Assembly: GCF_009931615.1 (NCBI RefSeq)
Contig: NZ_CP046620.1
Span: 2,774,501 to 2,838,500, forward strand
Direction: 5' to 3'
From: Algicella marina
GTDB lineage: Bacteria; Pseudomonadota; Alphaproteobacteria; Rhodobacterales; Rhodobacteraceae
DNA length: 64,000 bases
Shown here: one piece after another, positions 63,813 to 64,000 of the stretch
Numbering within the stretch: position 1 is the stretch's first letter
How the letters are laid out: every line of letters starts with the position of its first letter
The notes under the pieces: model-generated
What the model was told of the DNA's origin: nothing
Seen by the model: the letters and a program-made list of their open reading frames with translations, nothing else
The model's database searches: none
Position numbers and translations under genes: made by a program

Positions 63813-64000
63813 GGTAGAGCAGCTCTGCGGCGTCCGGATGCGCCGCTCTGAACTGTTCCACATAATCGCTCAGTGCATTCAGAAATGGCTCTGTCTGGGC
63901 TGCCCGCGAGCCGCGGGCGAAAATTGCGGCATAGGTAATCCAGTTATCGCCTTCTATCGGGCGCAAGACATCGGTCTTCCGGGACTGATCCGGAGAGAAA
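63805..64000 (-). CDS. C-terminal part of a regulator-like protein, possibly LysR family (partial)
   Basis: The last 64 visible residues, ending ...FRAAHPDAAELLYLI, with DNWITYAAIFARGSRAAQ earlier, resemble the end of a LysR-type effector-binding domain. The gene runs off the window. Its stop overlaps the end of the lyase gene by eight bases (63805-63812), convergent. LysR identity is inferred from a short fragment. Confidence 0.5.
   Translation of the reverse strand, partial: FSPDQSRKTDVLRPIEGDNWITYAAIFARGSRAAQTEPFLNALSDYVEQFRAAHPDAAELLYLI

Noticed and set aside
1-64000. tRNA, rRNA, CRISPR arrays, transposases, prophage or attachment sites
   Set aside because: The intergenic gaps were read on both strands, and nothing with the required structure or repeats was seen; short degenerate relics cannot be excluded.

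Overview
The window looks like a chromosomal segment of an alphaproteobacterium, most likely a marine-type member of the Rhodobacteraceae. The evidence is the gene content and order: a MucR-family regulator, the petP-petR pair, the miaB-phoH-ybeY-corC-lnt block, the cmk-rpsA-sppA-ihfB-lapA-trpF-trpB block, many GTG and TTG starts, and very frequent 4-nt start/stop overlaps. No rRNA, tRNA, CRISPR array, prophage or intact insertion sequence was recognised. Identifications rest on reading the protein sequences and motifs; no database search was possible.

Layout. 0-2.2 kb: tail of a haloacid dehalogenase, an alpha/beta hydrolase and a PLP-dependent dehydratase in one overlapping operon. 2.2-4.8 kb: a gene-poor stretch with two small exported proteins that share an internal repeat. 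4.8-8.1 kb: a dimethylglycine/sarcosine-dehydrogenase-like flavoenzyme and a membrane-anchored protein. 8.2-19.3 kb: M3 peptidase, MucR-like regulator, miaB, phoH, then an inserted glyoxalase-related gene and an opposing BCCT transporter, followed by ybeY, corC, lnt and trmB. 19.4-26.0 kb: cmk, rpsA, sppA, ihfB, LapA-like, trpF, trpB and a DUF2158 protein with a basic Gly-rich tail. 26.0-28.4 kb (minus): rplY, pth and an extended SDR. 28.5-31.8 kb: a frameshifted exported-protein gene, an acyltransferase-3 and an O-antigen-ligase-like membrane protein. 31.8-36.7 kb (minus): SulP transporter with a tandem universal stress protein, an unknown membrane protein, and a DadA-type flavoenzyme under a tandem glycine riboswitch. 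37.1-45.4 kb: an alpha-hydroxy-acid dehydrogenase, trpA, ychF, a MarR regulator, petP-petR, an exported hydrolase, ilvE and a small kinase. 45.5-50.9 kb: a zinc-finger protein, MscS, an AAA-type ATPase with its own promoter, and polA. 51.5-64 kb: a catabolic island: FadR-type regulator, a four-gene sugar-type ABC importer, a peptide/opine-type ABC importer with fused ATPases, a fumarase/aspartase-superfamily lyase, and the end of a convergent, possibly LysR-type gene.

How it fits together. Most of the window is housekeeping (translation, tRNA modification, envelope lipoprotein maturation, tryptophan synthesis, DNA repair). A second theme is methylated-amine and glycine metabolism: the BCCT transporter, the dimethylglycine/sarcosine-type dehydrogenase, and the glycine-riboswitch-controlled amino-acid dehydrogenase could form a betaine-to-glycine axis (inference). 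The third part is the substrate-unknown uptake and lyase island at the right end.

Points most worth a second look: a 13-bp intrinsic terminator inside the first codons of sppA; the glycine riboswitch in front of a D-amino-acid-dehydrogenase-like gene; the repeat shared by the two exported proteins in the gene-poor region; a one-base frameshift at a G run near 28.8 kb; and the double-transporter/lyase island.
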